Part shown: positions 53,488 through 61,560 of the stretch, piece by piece
Position numbering within the stretch: position 1 is the stretch's first letter
How the letters are laid out: each line of letters starts with the position of its first letter
Assembly: GCA_009377585.1 (NCBI GenBank)
Contig: WHTS01000003.1
Span: 74,015 to 138,014, forward strand
Reading direction: 5' to 3'
Source: Betaproteobacteria bacterium
Lineage (GTDB): Bacteria > Pseudomonadota > Gammaproteobacteria > Burkholderiales > WYBJ01
Length of the DNA stretch: 64,000 nt
Translations under genes and position numbers: made by a program
The notes under the pieces: generated by a model
What the model was told of the DNA's origin: nothing
Database searches by the model: none
The model's input: only the letters and a program-made list of their open reading frames with translations

Positions 53488-54482
53488 TGGCCTGCGCTCG
53501 TTTTCGATCATCGGCCAAGGGCTGGGGGGTGCTGCTGGCGACCGCTTGGGCGATGGTGCCGTCGGCGAGCTTGGCGGCCGAGCCCTGGCCCGCGAGGCCG
53601 GTGCGCTTCGTCATGTCGGCGCCTGCGGGCAGCTCCATCGACGTGCTCGGCCGCGTGCTCGGCAGCCGCATGAAGGCGGCATTCGATCAACCCTTCGTGG
53701 TGGAGAACCTGCCCGGCGCCGGCGGCACGCTGGCGATGACGGCGGTCGCGCGCGCGGCACCGGACGGCCATACGTTCGGGATCGGCTTCAACGGCCCGCT
53801 CGCTTTCGCGCCCTTTCTCTACAGCCGGCTTGCCTACGACCCGCAGAAGGATCTTCGGCCCGTCGTGCTCACGACCGCGCAGCCCAACGTGCTGGCGGTG
53901 GCCGCCACGCTGCCCGTGAAGTCGGTGGCCGAGCTGATCGCTTATGCGCGCGCCCGGCCGGGCCAGCTCAACTACGCCTCGGTGGGCAGCGGCAGCTCGT
54001 CGCACCTGACCATGGCGCTCATGCGCGCGATGAGTGGGCTCGATATCGTGCACGTGCCGTACAACGGTTCTCCTCCCGCCCTCAATGCCCTCGCGAGCGG
54101 CGATGCGCACATGATCTTCGCGGTGCCGACCGCGATCGGCCCGCTGGCGCAGGCGGGAAAGGTGCGCATGCTCGCGGTCACGAGCGCGCGCCGCTGGCCG
54201 CTCCTGCCGCAGTTGCCCACGATCGCCGAATCCGGCCTGGCCGGGTTCGACTCGACGGCGTGGAACGGCGTGGTGGCGCCGGACGGCACGGTTGCCGACA
54301 TCGTGCAGCGGCTCAACCGGGCGATGAACGCCGCGCTGCGTGATCCCGGCGTGAAAGCGCGGCTGAATGCCGCGGGGCTCGATCCCGTGGGCGGGAGCCC
54401 CGAAGCGTTCGGCGCGCTGATCCGCGCGGAAGCCGACAAATGGGGGCCGATCATCCGCCGCACCGGCGCCAGGGTCGATTAG
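53484..54482 (+). CDS. Bug/TctC-family periplasmic solute-binding protein
   Basis: The protein has 332 residues. Signal peptide WGVLLATAWAMVPSASLAAE, then WPARPVRFVMSAPAGSSIDVLGRVLG, VVENLPGAGGTLAMTAVARA, YASVGSGSSSHLTMALM and IVHVPYNGSPPA. PAGSSID replaces the usual PGGxxD, so the ligand pocket may differ. It is translationally coupled to the Rieske oxygenase gene, which suggests it binds that enzyme's substrate. Confidence 0.92.
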   Translation: MMACARFRSSAKGWGVLLATAWAMVPSASLAAEPWPARPVRFVMSAPAGSSIDVLGRVLGSRMKAAFDQPFVVENLPGAGGTLAMTAVARAAPDGHTFGIGFNGPLAFAPFLYSRLAYDPQKDLRPVVLTTAQPNVLAVAATLPVKSVAELIAYARARPGQLNYASVGSGSSSHLTMALMRAMSGLDIVHVPYNGSPPALNALASGDAHMIFAVPTAIGPLAQAGKVRMLAVTSARRWPLLPQLPTIAESGLAGFDSTAWNGVVAPDGTVADIVQRLNRAMNAALRDPGVKARLNAAGLDPVGGSPEAFGALIRAEADKWGPIIRRTGARVD

Positions 54483-54607
54483 CCGCAAGCACGCGCCGTA
54501 AAGAAAATGGCCCGCGTGCCGCAATGAGCGCTTCGGGAAATTTCGTCGCAGGCCGGCGAACGTCTATCATGGCTGCGGACGTGAGGCATGAAGGGAAGGT
54601 GGCGAGC

Positions 54608-55222
54608 ATGACGGCAAGGCGTTCGGCAATCCGTGGCGTCGTACTTGTAGTGGCGGGTCTCGCCTCCGGATGGGCGGCCGCCGACTTCGAACTGACGGGC
54701 CCGGACGGGCGGCGCATCCTGCTCAAAGACGACAAGACCTGGCGCTATGTCGAGCCGGATGCGGCCGCGGATTCCAAACCGGTTGCCGGCAAGGACGGCG
54801 CCGGCAGCAAGGAGGTCGCCTCGGACCCGAAGGACACCGCGGCGGACAAGAAGAACGTCGGCGAGGCGCTTCTCTACCTGGACGGAAAGATCGACGGCAA
54901 CCGGACGTGCCGGCTGCAGCTGCGCATGGTGAACAACCTCCACTTCGAGATCCGCAGTCTCGTGCCCGAGTTCTCGATTCTGCGTGCCAACGGCGTGGTC
55001 TACGATTCGAAGTTCTCCGGCTTCTCCTTCATCAAGCCGGGCGACAGCCAGAAGCGCGAGGTGCGCTTCAACGGTATCGATTGCGACGACATCGCCCGGG
55101 TGAAGGTTGGCGGCGGCGATCGCTGCGAGATGGGCGACCTGGACAAGTTCTCCAACGTCAAGGGCGCCTGCCTGTCGCACGTTCGCGTCGAGCCGAGCAG
55201 CGTGATCCGGTTCGACAAGTGA
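54608..55222 (+). CDS. Secreted protein of unknown function (DUF3157-like N-terminus)
   Basis: The protein has 204 residues. A signal peptide (IRGVVLVVAGLASGWAAA) is followed by DFELTGPDGRRILLKDDKTWRYVEP, a segment seen at the N-terminus of DUF3157-type proteins. An Asp/Lys-rich linker follows (KPVAGKDGAGSKEVASDPKD). The C-terminal half is a beta-rich domain with three cysteines (RTCRLQLRMVNN, FNGIDCDDIARVKVGGGDRCEMGD). The ATG at 54608 follows GGGAAGG. Its role is not known; the position between catabolic genes gives no clear hint. Confidence 0.7.
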   Translation: MTARRSAIRGVVLVVAGLASGWAAADFELTGPDGRRILLKDDKTWRYVEPDAAADSKPVAGKDGAGSKEVASDPKDTAADKKNVGEALLYLDGKIDGNRTCRLQLRMVNNLHFEIRSLVPEFSILRANGVVYDSKFSGFSFIKPGDSQKREVRFNGIDCDDIARVKVGGGDRCEMGDLDKFSNVKGACLSHVRVEPSSVIRFDK

Positions 55223-55280
55223 TGCGCAGGAAGCAACGAAAGAAAAGTCGGCTCGCCTTGCCGGTTCGGTTGCGCGCCTG

Positions 55281-56162
55281 CTAGCCTTTATTCGACAAGG
55301 TCGATCTTCCGAGCGAGCGCGGATCGCGCGGGCGCCATGCGCCGGTGTCGACCGCGGTGAGGAAATCGAGCAGCGCGCGGTTGAAGAAATCCGGCTCTTC
55401 CAAGTTCACCGCGTGGCCGGTCGCGGGCACTACGAGCAGATTGGCGCTCATGCATACGCGCTTGATGAAGATTCCGGGCTCGAGGCAGTTGTCGTCCTCG
55501 TCGCCGGAGACCACCAGCAGCGGCAGCTTGCAGGTGCGCAATCCCTTCTCCAGCTCGTAGACGGTCGGGCGCTTCGCCTGCACGCCGCGCAGCGTATGGG
55601 CCGAGCCGCGCGCGGAGTGCGCTTCGAACTGCGCCGCGAACTCGGCGAATCCACGCGGGTCGCGCGTCAAGTACTGGACGCGCGACGGGCCTACCTTGTA
55701 ATCCTGCACCGCCTTCGGCATCCCGAGCTGGTCGAAGCGCCGCGCCTGCGCCTCCGTATCGCCGAGGAACTGATCACGCTTGTCCGGATCGGAGCCGAAG
55801 CCCGCGCCGATGGCTGTCGCCGAAAATGCCCGCCGCGCGTAACGCAGCGCGAAGTGAATCGCCGCATAGCCGCCCATGGAGCAGCCGACGATGTGCGCCT
55901 TGCGGATCTCGAGTGCGTCGAGCACACCGACAATGTCGTCGACATGGATGGCTTGAGAGTACTTCGAAGCCGATGCCGGCACATCGGAAGGCGGATAGCC
56001 GCGCGCGTTGAAGACGATGCAGCGATAGCGGCGTGCGAAGAACCGCAATTGCGGCTCCCAGCTGCGGAGGTCGCCGGCGAACTCGTGTACGAACACCACC
56101 GGCGTGCCCGTGCCGGCCTCCTCGTAGTAAAGCCGCACACCGTCGACGCGGACATAAGGCAT
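55281..56162 (-). CDS. Alpha/beta hydrolase
   Basis: The protein has 293 residues with no signal peptide. It starts MPYVRVDGVRLYYEEAGTGTPVVFVHEF. The nucleophile elbow is AHIVGCSMGGYAAIHFALRYA, the acid is in VVSGDEDDN and the His in TGHAVNLEEPDFFNRAL. It resembles 3-oxoadipate enol-lactonase and related ester or C-C bond hydrolases. It lies 12 bp downstream of the MmgE/PrpD gene on the same strand and is probably co-transcribed with it. Confidence 0.9.
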   Translation of the reverse strand: MPYVRVDGVRLYYEEAGTGTPVVFVHEFAGDLRSWEPQLRFFARRYRCIVFNARGYPPSDVPASASKYSQAIHVDDIVGVLDALEIRKAHIVGCSMGGYAAIHFALRYARRAFSATAIGAGFGSDPDKRDQFLGDTEAQARRFDQLGMPKAVQDYKVGPSRVQYLTRDPRGFAEFAAQFEAHSARGSAHTLRGVQAKRPTVYELEKGLRTCKLPLLVVSGDEDDNCLEPGIFIKRVCMSANLLVVPATGHAVNLEEPDFFNRALLDFLTAVDTGAWRPRDPRSLGRSTLSNKG

Positions 56163-56174
56163 TGCACTGCTCCT

Positions 56175-57599
56175 TCAACGCGGAATCAGGGGAGAACCGG
56201 GAAGCTCGGCGGGGTCCAGCGCCTCGTCGGGAACGCTCGCGCGCACGAGCGCACCGATATCGGCCAGCGCCCGCGCGTTCCAGGCGAGCGCCAGCAGGCG
56301 CTCCGCCTGATCGGTGGCGAGCAGTTCGGCCGCCAGGCTGCGGAACTTGTCCGACAGCTCGCCGTCGCTGAGCGGTCGCGCCGGATGGCCGCGCGCACAG
56401 CGCACGCTGTGCTCGACGACGCGCCCGTCGAGCAGGCGCAGCAGGATGCGCGCGCCCTCGGGGGGCAACCGGTCGTCGCCGCGCAGCTCGATGCGTGATC
56501 GCATCTCCGCCACGCGGGTGGCTGCGATGCGCCGCCCGCCAAACTGTTCCAGCCCCGCGGCGCCGTCGATGAGCGTAACCGCGACCGCGTGCTGGAGCGA
56601 GCGGCGCGCCTGGGCGGCGTTCGTGGGTGCTTGCGTGCGCGCGCGCGCAAGCACCGAGGGATGGGCATGCAGCTCGATTTGCGTGATATGGCGCGCGAGC
56701 GGGCGGTGCCGGGTGCGAACGTTGAGGCTCGCTTCGATGGCGGCGTGCAGCGTGCTGTCGCAGGGATATGGCTTGTAAGCGATGCGAGCCAGGTGCCACT
56801 CTTCGCCGAGCCCGTGCAGCAACATCTCACTGCTCGCGAGCTGCTCGAGCAGCGCGAAAAAGCCCTGCCCGCCTGCGAGTGGCAGGATCCGGTTGGCCGT
56901 ATCGCGCTGCGCCAGCAATGCGGCCGTCAGTCCGCTGCGCGCTGCTGCCGCGAGCTGGACACGGTCATCCACGCGGTACCCATCGTCGCCGAACTGGGCG
57001 AAAAGGCCCGCCGCGGAGTCGGCAGCATCGATCGCACCCATATCGCATGCTGCGATGCCGATCGCATGGGTGAGCCGGGCGGCGTCCAGCCCGAGCAGCT
57101 TGCCGCAGGCGGTCGCTGCGCCGATGCGAGCGCAGGCGAGGTGCGCGCGTGAATTGCCCGTGAAGCTCGCAGCGTTCAGAGCTTGCGCGAGGCGGCAAAT
57201 GATCTCCGCGCCGAGGACATAGGCGTGAACCATGTCGGCGCCGGAAGCCGCGCGCGCCTCCGCCAACGGCAGCAGCGCGGCGACGACCGGCACACTCACC
57301 GCAGCGCCGCTCGGCGCATGGGTGGCGCCGAAATCGAGCGCTTCCGAAGCAATCGCCGAGCGCAGCACGGCTGACGCGAGGTCGCTGCGGCTGCCTCTCC
57401 CGGGCAATGTCGCCTCGCTGTCGTCGAGCGTGAACTTGGGCGCGTCGTTGACGGCATCGAGGGCGGGATCCAGGCATCCGCCGAGGCAGCAGCCCAGCCA
57501 GTCGACCAGGGCGCGCACGGCCTCGTCCCGCACCGGCTCGGCGATGCGATCGAGCCGCGATTCGGCAACGAAGTGGGCGACGGTTGATGTTATGTTCAT
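56175..57599 (-). CDS. MmgE/PrpD-family protein
   Basis: The protein has 474 residues. The N-terminal helical domain has VRALVDWLGCCLGGCLDPALDAV, AIASEALDFGATHAPSGAAVSVPVVAALLPLAE and GADMVHAYVLGAEIICRLAQAL. YKPYPCDSTLHAAIEASL follows before the lid domain. Relatives include 2-methylcitrate dehydratase and cis-aconitate decarboxylase, so it may be a dehydratase or decarboxylase of a tricarboxylic or similar acid. It is the first gene of a two-gene minus-strand unit with the hydrolase. Confidence 0.9.
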   Translation of the reverse strand: MNITSTVAHFVAESRLDRIAEPVRDEAVRALVDWLGCCLGGCLDPALDAVNDAPKFTLDDSEATLPGRGSRSDLASAVLRSAIASEALDFGATHAPSGAAVSVPVVAALLPLAEARAASGADMVHAYVLGAEIICRLAQALNAASFTGNSRAHLACARIGAATACGKLLGLDAARLTHAIGIAACDMGAIDAADSAAGLFAQFGDDGYRVDDRVQLAAAARSGLTAALLAQRDTANRILPLAGGQGFFALLEQLASSEMLLHGLGEEWHLARIAYKPYPCDSTLHAAIEASLNVRTRHRPLARHITQIELHAHPSVLARARTQAPTNAAQARRSLQHAVAVTLIDGAAGLEQFGGRRIAATRVAEMRSRIELRGDDRLPPEGARILLRLLDGRVVEHSVRCARGHPARPLSDGELSDKFRSLAAELLATDQAERLLALAWNARALADIGALVRASVPDEALDPAELPGSPLIPR

Positions 57600-57738
57600 C
57601 GGGGCCGTGGTGGGGACGGATGCTGCACCTCGGAAGCGAAGGTGCTGCCGGGTAGTGCTTCGACAGTACGGGCGCTTCGATTGTCCCTGCGCGCCGGGGT
57701 ATGCGTCAACGAGTGTTGCTAGAATCGAAGTGCCCCCC

Positions 57739-57826
57739 GCGCGGCGAGCCGCGCCGCTTCATGGGGCGAGCCGCGTCGCCTTATGGGGCGAGCCGCGCCG
57801 CCTCGTGTGGCGCACCGCATGGCTTC
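57739..57826 (+). repeat. Four 22-bp tandem repeats upstream of the alcohol dehydrogenase gene
   Basis: Units at 57739-57760, 57761-57782, 57783-57804 and 57805-57826 share the core GGCGAGCCGCGCCGC followed by CTTC/CTT. The middle two differ by two bases; the outer two are more diverged. The unit length is not a multiple of three, so the region is non-coding. It lies in the 285-bp divergent gap, 59 bp before the ATG at 57885. Confidence 0.85.
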
Positions 57827-57884
57827 ATGTCGGCCGCATCGCCCCGAGCGGCAAAGTTGGCGCCCGCCGATCGAGGAGAGACGA

Positions 57885-59093
57885 ATGCGTGCCTACGACT
57901 TTCGCGCAGCGAACTATCCGGTGCGGCTCTACAGCGGCCAGGATGCGGCCGCCAACATCAAGACCGAGGTGGCGCGCAACCGCGGCCAGCGCGCTTTCAT
58001 CCTGTGCGGGCGCACGCTGGCGCGCAAGACCGCGCTCATCGAGCGCATGCGTGAGCGCCTGGGCGAGCTATGCGCCGGCGTTTACGACGAAATGGAGAAG
58101 GATTCGCCGCTCGGACCGATCCTCGCTGCGCGCGATGCCGCGCGCGCGCAAGAAGCCGATGCGGTGATCGCGGTCGGCGGCGGCAGCGTGATCCAGGCGG
58201 CGCGCGTGGTCGCGATCCTGCTGGCCGAGAAAGGCGATCCGCACGAGCTTTGCACCCAGTATCCGGAAGGCCGGCCCGCGCAAAGCGTCAAGCTGCTGCA
58301 GCCGAAGGTGCCGATCATCAATGTGTGCACCACGGCGACCTCGGCCATGAACCGGGCCGGCTCGGGCGTGAAGGACCCGGAGGCCGATCACAGGCTCGAG
58401 TTCTTCGACCCGAAGACGCGGCCGAAGGCGGTGTACTGGGATGCCGAGGCGTTACTCACCGCGCCGGTGTCGCTCGCGCGCTCGTCCTCGCTGTCGGTCT
58501 ATTGGCGCTCGCTCATGAATCTCGGCGCCCTGGACATGAATCCGCTGGTCGAGGGCGATCGCCTGCAGGCATTTCGCCTCGCAGCACGGGCCTTGCCGCG
58601 CGTCGTCGATCCCGAGGACGCGGGCCCGCGCATCGAGATGTGCGCCGCCGCCTTCCTCCACAACCGCGATCAGGACGACGGCGGCAACATCGTCGAGCGC
58701 CACTGGGTGATGCGCGTCGTATATGCGTTCGCCACGGCGCTCTTCAACCGCTATCCGCATATCGGCCAGGGCGAAGCGAACGCTGCCCTCACTCCGCATG
58801 TCCTGCGCAAGCTCGGCTATCGCAACCCGCGCGAGATGGTCCGTATCGCCGAAGCGCTCGAAGCCTTCCCCGCCGGCGCGGCCGAGACCGATGCCCCGGC
58901 GCGCGCGGCCGATGCGCTTGCCCGCCAGTTTGCCGATCTGTGCATGCCGGCGCGATTGCGCGAGCTGCAGGTGCCCGAGGACGGCCTGGAGGCAATCGTC
59001 GCCGACTCGATGAAGAACTTCAACGCCGATCCCAAGCGGGAGTTCCTGCAGCACCGCGACGAGCTGGCGGAAACGCTGCGCGCCTGCTGGTAA
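57885..59093 (+). CDS. Iron-type alcohol dehydrogenase homologue lacking usual metal ligands
   Basis: The protein has 402 residues. The NAD-binding region has ADAVIAVGGGSVIQAARVVAILL, and the overall fold fits group III alcohol dehydrogenases. The usual helix Asp-Ala-x-x-His here reads LLTAPVSLARSSSLSVYWRSLMN, with neither the Asp nor the His. The usual GLVHAxxH segment reads MRVVYAFATALFNR, without His. Only PHIGQGEANA keeps its His. So iron binding is doubtful, and it may be a metal-free relative or have another role. The ATG at 57885 has GAGGAG a few bases upstream. Confidence 0.85.
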   Translation: MRAYDFRAANYPVRLYSGQDAAANIKTEVARNRGQRAFILCGRTLARKTALIERMRERLGELCAGVYDEMEKDSPLGPILAARDAARAQEADAVIAVGGGSVIQAARVVAILLAEKGDPHELCTQYPEGRPAQSVKLLQPKVPIINVCTTATSAMNRAGSGVKDPEADHRLEFFDPKTRPKAVYWDAEALLTAPVSLARSSSLSVYWRSLMNLGALDMNPLVEGDRLQAFRLAARALPRVVDPEDAGPRIEMCAAAFLHNRDQDDGGNIVERHWVMRVVYAFATALFNRYPHIGQGEANAALTPHVLRKLGYRNPREMVRIAEALEAFPAGAAETDAPARAADALARQFADLCMPARLRELQVPEDGLEAIVADSMKNFNADPKREFLQHRDELAETLRACW

Positions 59094-59166
59094 GTCGCGA
59101 TCGGTTCAGGCGACGGCCCGCGAGCACCGTCTCGCCGCCGCTGAGCGCCATGATTCGTTCCGAGGG

Positions 59167-60348
59167 TTAGCGCACGATGGAGAAGCCGATGCGGAACTGC
59201 GACTTGTGGCGCACATTGTAGTCGAGCAGGGTTTCGCCGTAGCCGTTGAAATACTGGAAGTGCACGTAGCCGCCCGCGTTGGCGAAGAACGGCTGCCGGA
59301 TGGGATACGAGGCATCGACTTGGACTGAGCGGTGATCGCTGCTGCCCTTGCGCAGCGTGGTCGCGAACAGCCAGCCGTCGCGCTTGCCGTAGCGCAGATT
59401 GAGATCCACGTTGCCGCGGTAGTTCTGGATGTCCGGATTGTCGTCTTTCTCCAGGTAAGCATAGATCTTCGGCGAGACGCTGAAGTAGTGCTCGTCGTCT
59501 ATGAACCAGCGCCACGTCGGCCGGACGTATGCGATGTTGATCGAGCGCGAGCGCTCGCCGTCGCGGCCGTTGGATTCGTGCTCGAAACCGGTCTCGAGCC
59601 CCATCAGGAAACGGCCTCCGCCGGAAGCGATCACCTGAGGGTTGTAGTAGAACAATGCCGGTCGGTAGCTGGTATCGCGAAACGGCGCCGAGTTGCTGCC
59701 GATGTCCCACAGCGAGGTCTGGGTGAAGCCGAAATGGATGCCACCGATCCCCGGCAGGATGCGGGCGAGCGCGCCGCGTTCGTCGAGGAGGCGATACTTG
59801 AAGCTCAGCTGGAAGCGGGCCGTGTCGTCGCCGCGGCCGCCGAACAGGAAGTACATTGGCTCGTACGGGCTCAACGCGGGCTCGGGGATCGTATCGACGC
59901 GCAGGATCGGATCCGGTTCGCGGAATTGCGCCTGTGCCGGGGCCGCGCCGGCCGCGTCGACCGCGACGTGCAGACGCGCCAGCGGCAGGCGTTCGAGCGC
60001 GATCTGCACGGCCCCGCGCAGGTTTTCCGGGATGCGCACCTGGTAGCGCTGCTTGCGGAACGCGCCCGGTGCGATCGGGGCGCCCAGGTCGGCCGGCGGA
60101 TCGACGGCTTCCAGGGTGATCGTCGCCGCGTTGTCGGGGCTGCGCGCATCGGCGGGCAGCTTTTGCGGCAGGCCCTCGGGGATGGGTCCCGACGTATCGT
60201 TGACCACATAGACAATGACGTCGAGCAGGTGCCCCGCCTGCACGCGCTCGGAGCCCGGCTGCAGCAGCCACTCGGCGCGGGCGCCGAAACTCCACACGGA
60301 GAGCGCGGCGGCACACACGACGACCCCGATTTCTTTCCAAGGCTTCAT
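59167..60348 (-). CDS. pldA: Outer-membrane phospholipase A (OMPLA-like)
   Basis: The protein has 393 residues. A signal peptide (IGVVVCAAALSVWSFGARA) is followed by an about 150-residue extra N-terminal region and then a beta-barrel. The active site is in GFEHESNGRDGERSRSIN, where His and Ser of HxSNG and a downstream Asn form the OMPLA triad. YNPQVI, PKIYAYLEKDDNPDI and the final FRIGFSIVR are barrel strands. It hydrolyses phospholipids that reach the outer leaflet. The ATG at 60348 has GGAG upstream. The N-terminal region is longer than in E. coli PldA. Confidence 0.87.
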   Translation of the reverse strand: MKPWKEIGVVVCAAALSVWSFGARAEWLLQPGSERVQAGHLLDVIVYVVNDTSGPIPEGLPQKLPADARSPDNAATITLEAVDPPADLGAPIAPGAFRKQRYQVRIPENLRGAVQIALERLPLARLHVAVDAAGAAPAQAQFREPDPILRVDTIPEPALSPYEPMYFLFGGRGDDTARFQLSFKYRLLDERGALARILPGIGGIHFGFTQTSLWDIGSNSAPFRDTSYRPALFYYNPQVIASGGGRFLMGLETGFEHESNGRDGERSRSINIAYVRPTWRWFIDDEHYFSVSPKIYAYLEKDDNPDIQNYRGNVDLNLRYGKRDGWLFATTLRKGSSDHRSVQVDASYPIRQPFFANAGGYVHFQYFNGYGETLLDYNVRHKSQFRIGFSIVR

Positions 60349-60510
60349 TCTCGGCTCCACTGATCGGCAGCGCCCGCCTGCGCGGCAGCGCAATAATCGT
60401 GACCGCGCGGCGAGCGAATTAGTTCGGCCGCTGCCCGCGAGCAGCAGCCGATCCGTTAGACTTGTCGTTCATCCCCGACCGGCGGGAATGTGTTTGAGTG
60501 CAGGAATGTG

Positions 60511-61560
60511 ATGAAGCTCACGAGCGATTCGTACGAGGTGGCCGACGCGTTCGAGGCGAACGAGCTCTACCAGCGCAGCGGCTGGACCGACGGGCTGCCG
60601 ATCGTTCCGCCCACCGAAGGCGGCGTGATGCGCTTCCTGGATGCCGCCGGTCTATCGGCCGAAGACGTTGTCGGCGTCGAGCCCGTGCGCCGGCGGCGCA
60701 TCACGGCCGAGAAACTCGCCATCGCGGCGCTCATGGCCGGATGCCTGCCCGAATACATGCCGGTCATCGTCGCAGCCGTGAAGGCCATGTGCGAGCCGCA
60801 ATTCGGTTTGCATGGCAGCACGGCCAGCACGGGCGGGAGCGCGCCTCTCATCGTCGTGAACGGGCCGATCCGCACCGAGCTCGGCATGAACGCGACCCAC
60901 AACGCCCTCGCCAACGCAGCCCGCGCCAACGCGACCATAGGCCGCAGCATCCGGCTGTTCCTGCTGAACGTCCTCGGTGGTATCCCGGGTCAGCTGGACC
61001 GCTCGACGCTCGGCCACCCCGGCAAGTTCACCCTCTGCGTTGCCGAAGACGAGGAGGACAGCCCGTGGACGCCGCTCGCGCAGGAGCGCGGGGTGCCGGC
61101 CGGGCAGTCCGCCGTGACGGTGATGTCGGTCGAGTCGCCGCACCAGATCATGAACGAGTGGACGCACGACCCGACCGACGTGCTCGATACCTATGCGGCC
61201 GCCATTCGCGCCAACATGCTGACGTACTCGATCTGGGAAGGGAACTACGCGATGGTCGTGCCGAAGCAGCATCGCCAGATCTTCAGCGACGCGGGCTGGG
61301 ACAAGCGCCGGATTCGCGAATATATCTACGAGACGGCACACGTGCAGCGTCGCGAGTGGCGCACGGTGGGAAAGAGCGCGATCGCCGGGCTCAAGGACGA
61401 AGAGCGCACCTATCGCGCGCTGCGCTCACCGGACGACCTTCTGGTGGTCGCGGCCGGCGGCCCGGCCGGCGCATTCGGCGCGATCCTGCCGCCGTGGTAC
61501 GGCAAGAAATCGCTCGCCGTGACGGCGTCGATCGTTACTGGACAAGGAGACACCCGATGA
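60511..61560 (+). CDS. Conserved partner protein of the UGSC selenoprotein
   Basis: The protein has 349 residues, has no signal peptide and is probably cytoplasmic. I cannot name its reaction. Motifs that look conserved are GWTDGLPIVPPTEGGVMRFL, AALMAGCLPEYMPVIVAAVKAM, LIVVNGPIRTELGMNATHN, RANATIGRSIRLFLLN and GHPGKFTLCVAEDEED. From memory, this block is found beside or fused to UGSC domains, which I treat as inference. Two cysteines, in AGCLPEY and FTLCVAE, could be redox partners. The ATG at 60511 follows AGGAAT. Its stop overlaps the start of the next gene (ATGA). Confidence 0.75.
   Translation: MKLTSDSYEVADAFEANELYQRSGWTDGLPIVPPTEGGVMRFLDAAGLSAEDVVGVEPVRRRRITAEKLAIAALMAGCLPEYMPVIVAAVKAMCEPQFGLHGSTASTGGSAPLIVVNGPIRTELGMNATHNALANAARANATIGRSIRLFLLNVLGGIPGQLDRSTLGHPGKFTLCVAEDEEDSPWTPLAQERGVPAGQSAVTVMSVESPHQIMNEWTHDPTDVLDTYAAAIRANMLTYSIWEGNYAMVVPKQHRQIFSDAGWDKRRIREYIYETAHVQRREWRTVGKSAIAGLKDEERTYRALRSPDDLLVVAAGGPAGAFGAILPPWYGKKSLAVTASIVTGQGDTR

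Noticed and set aside
57739-57826. CRISPR-like array
   Set aside because: The 22-bp units are directly adjacent with no spacers, and no cas genes are present.
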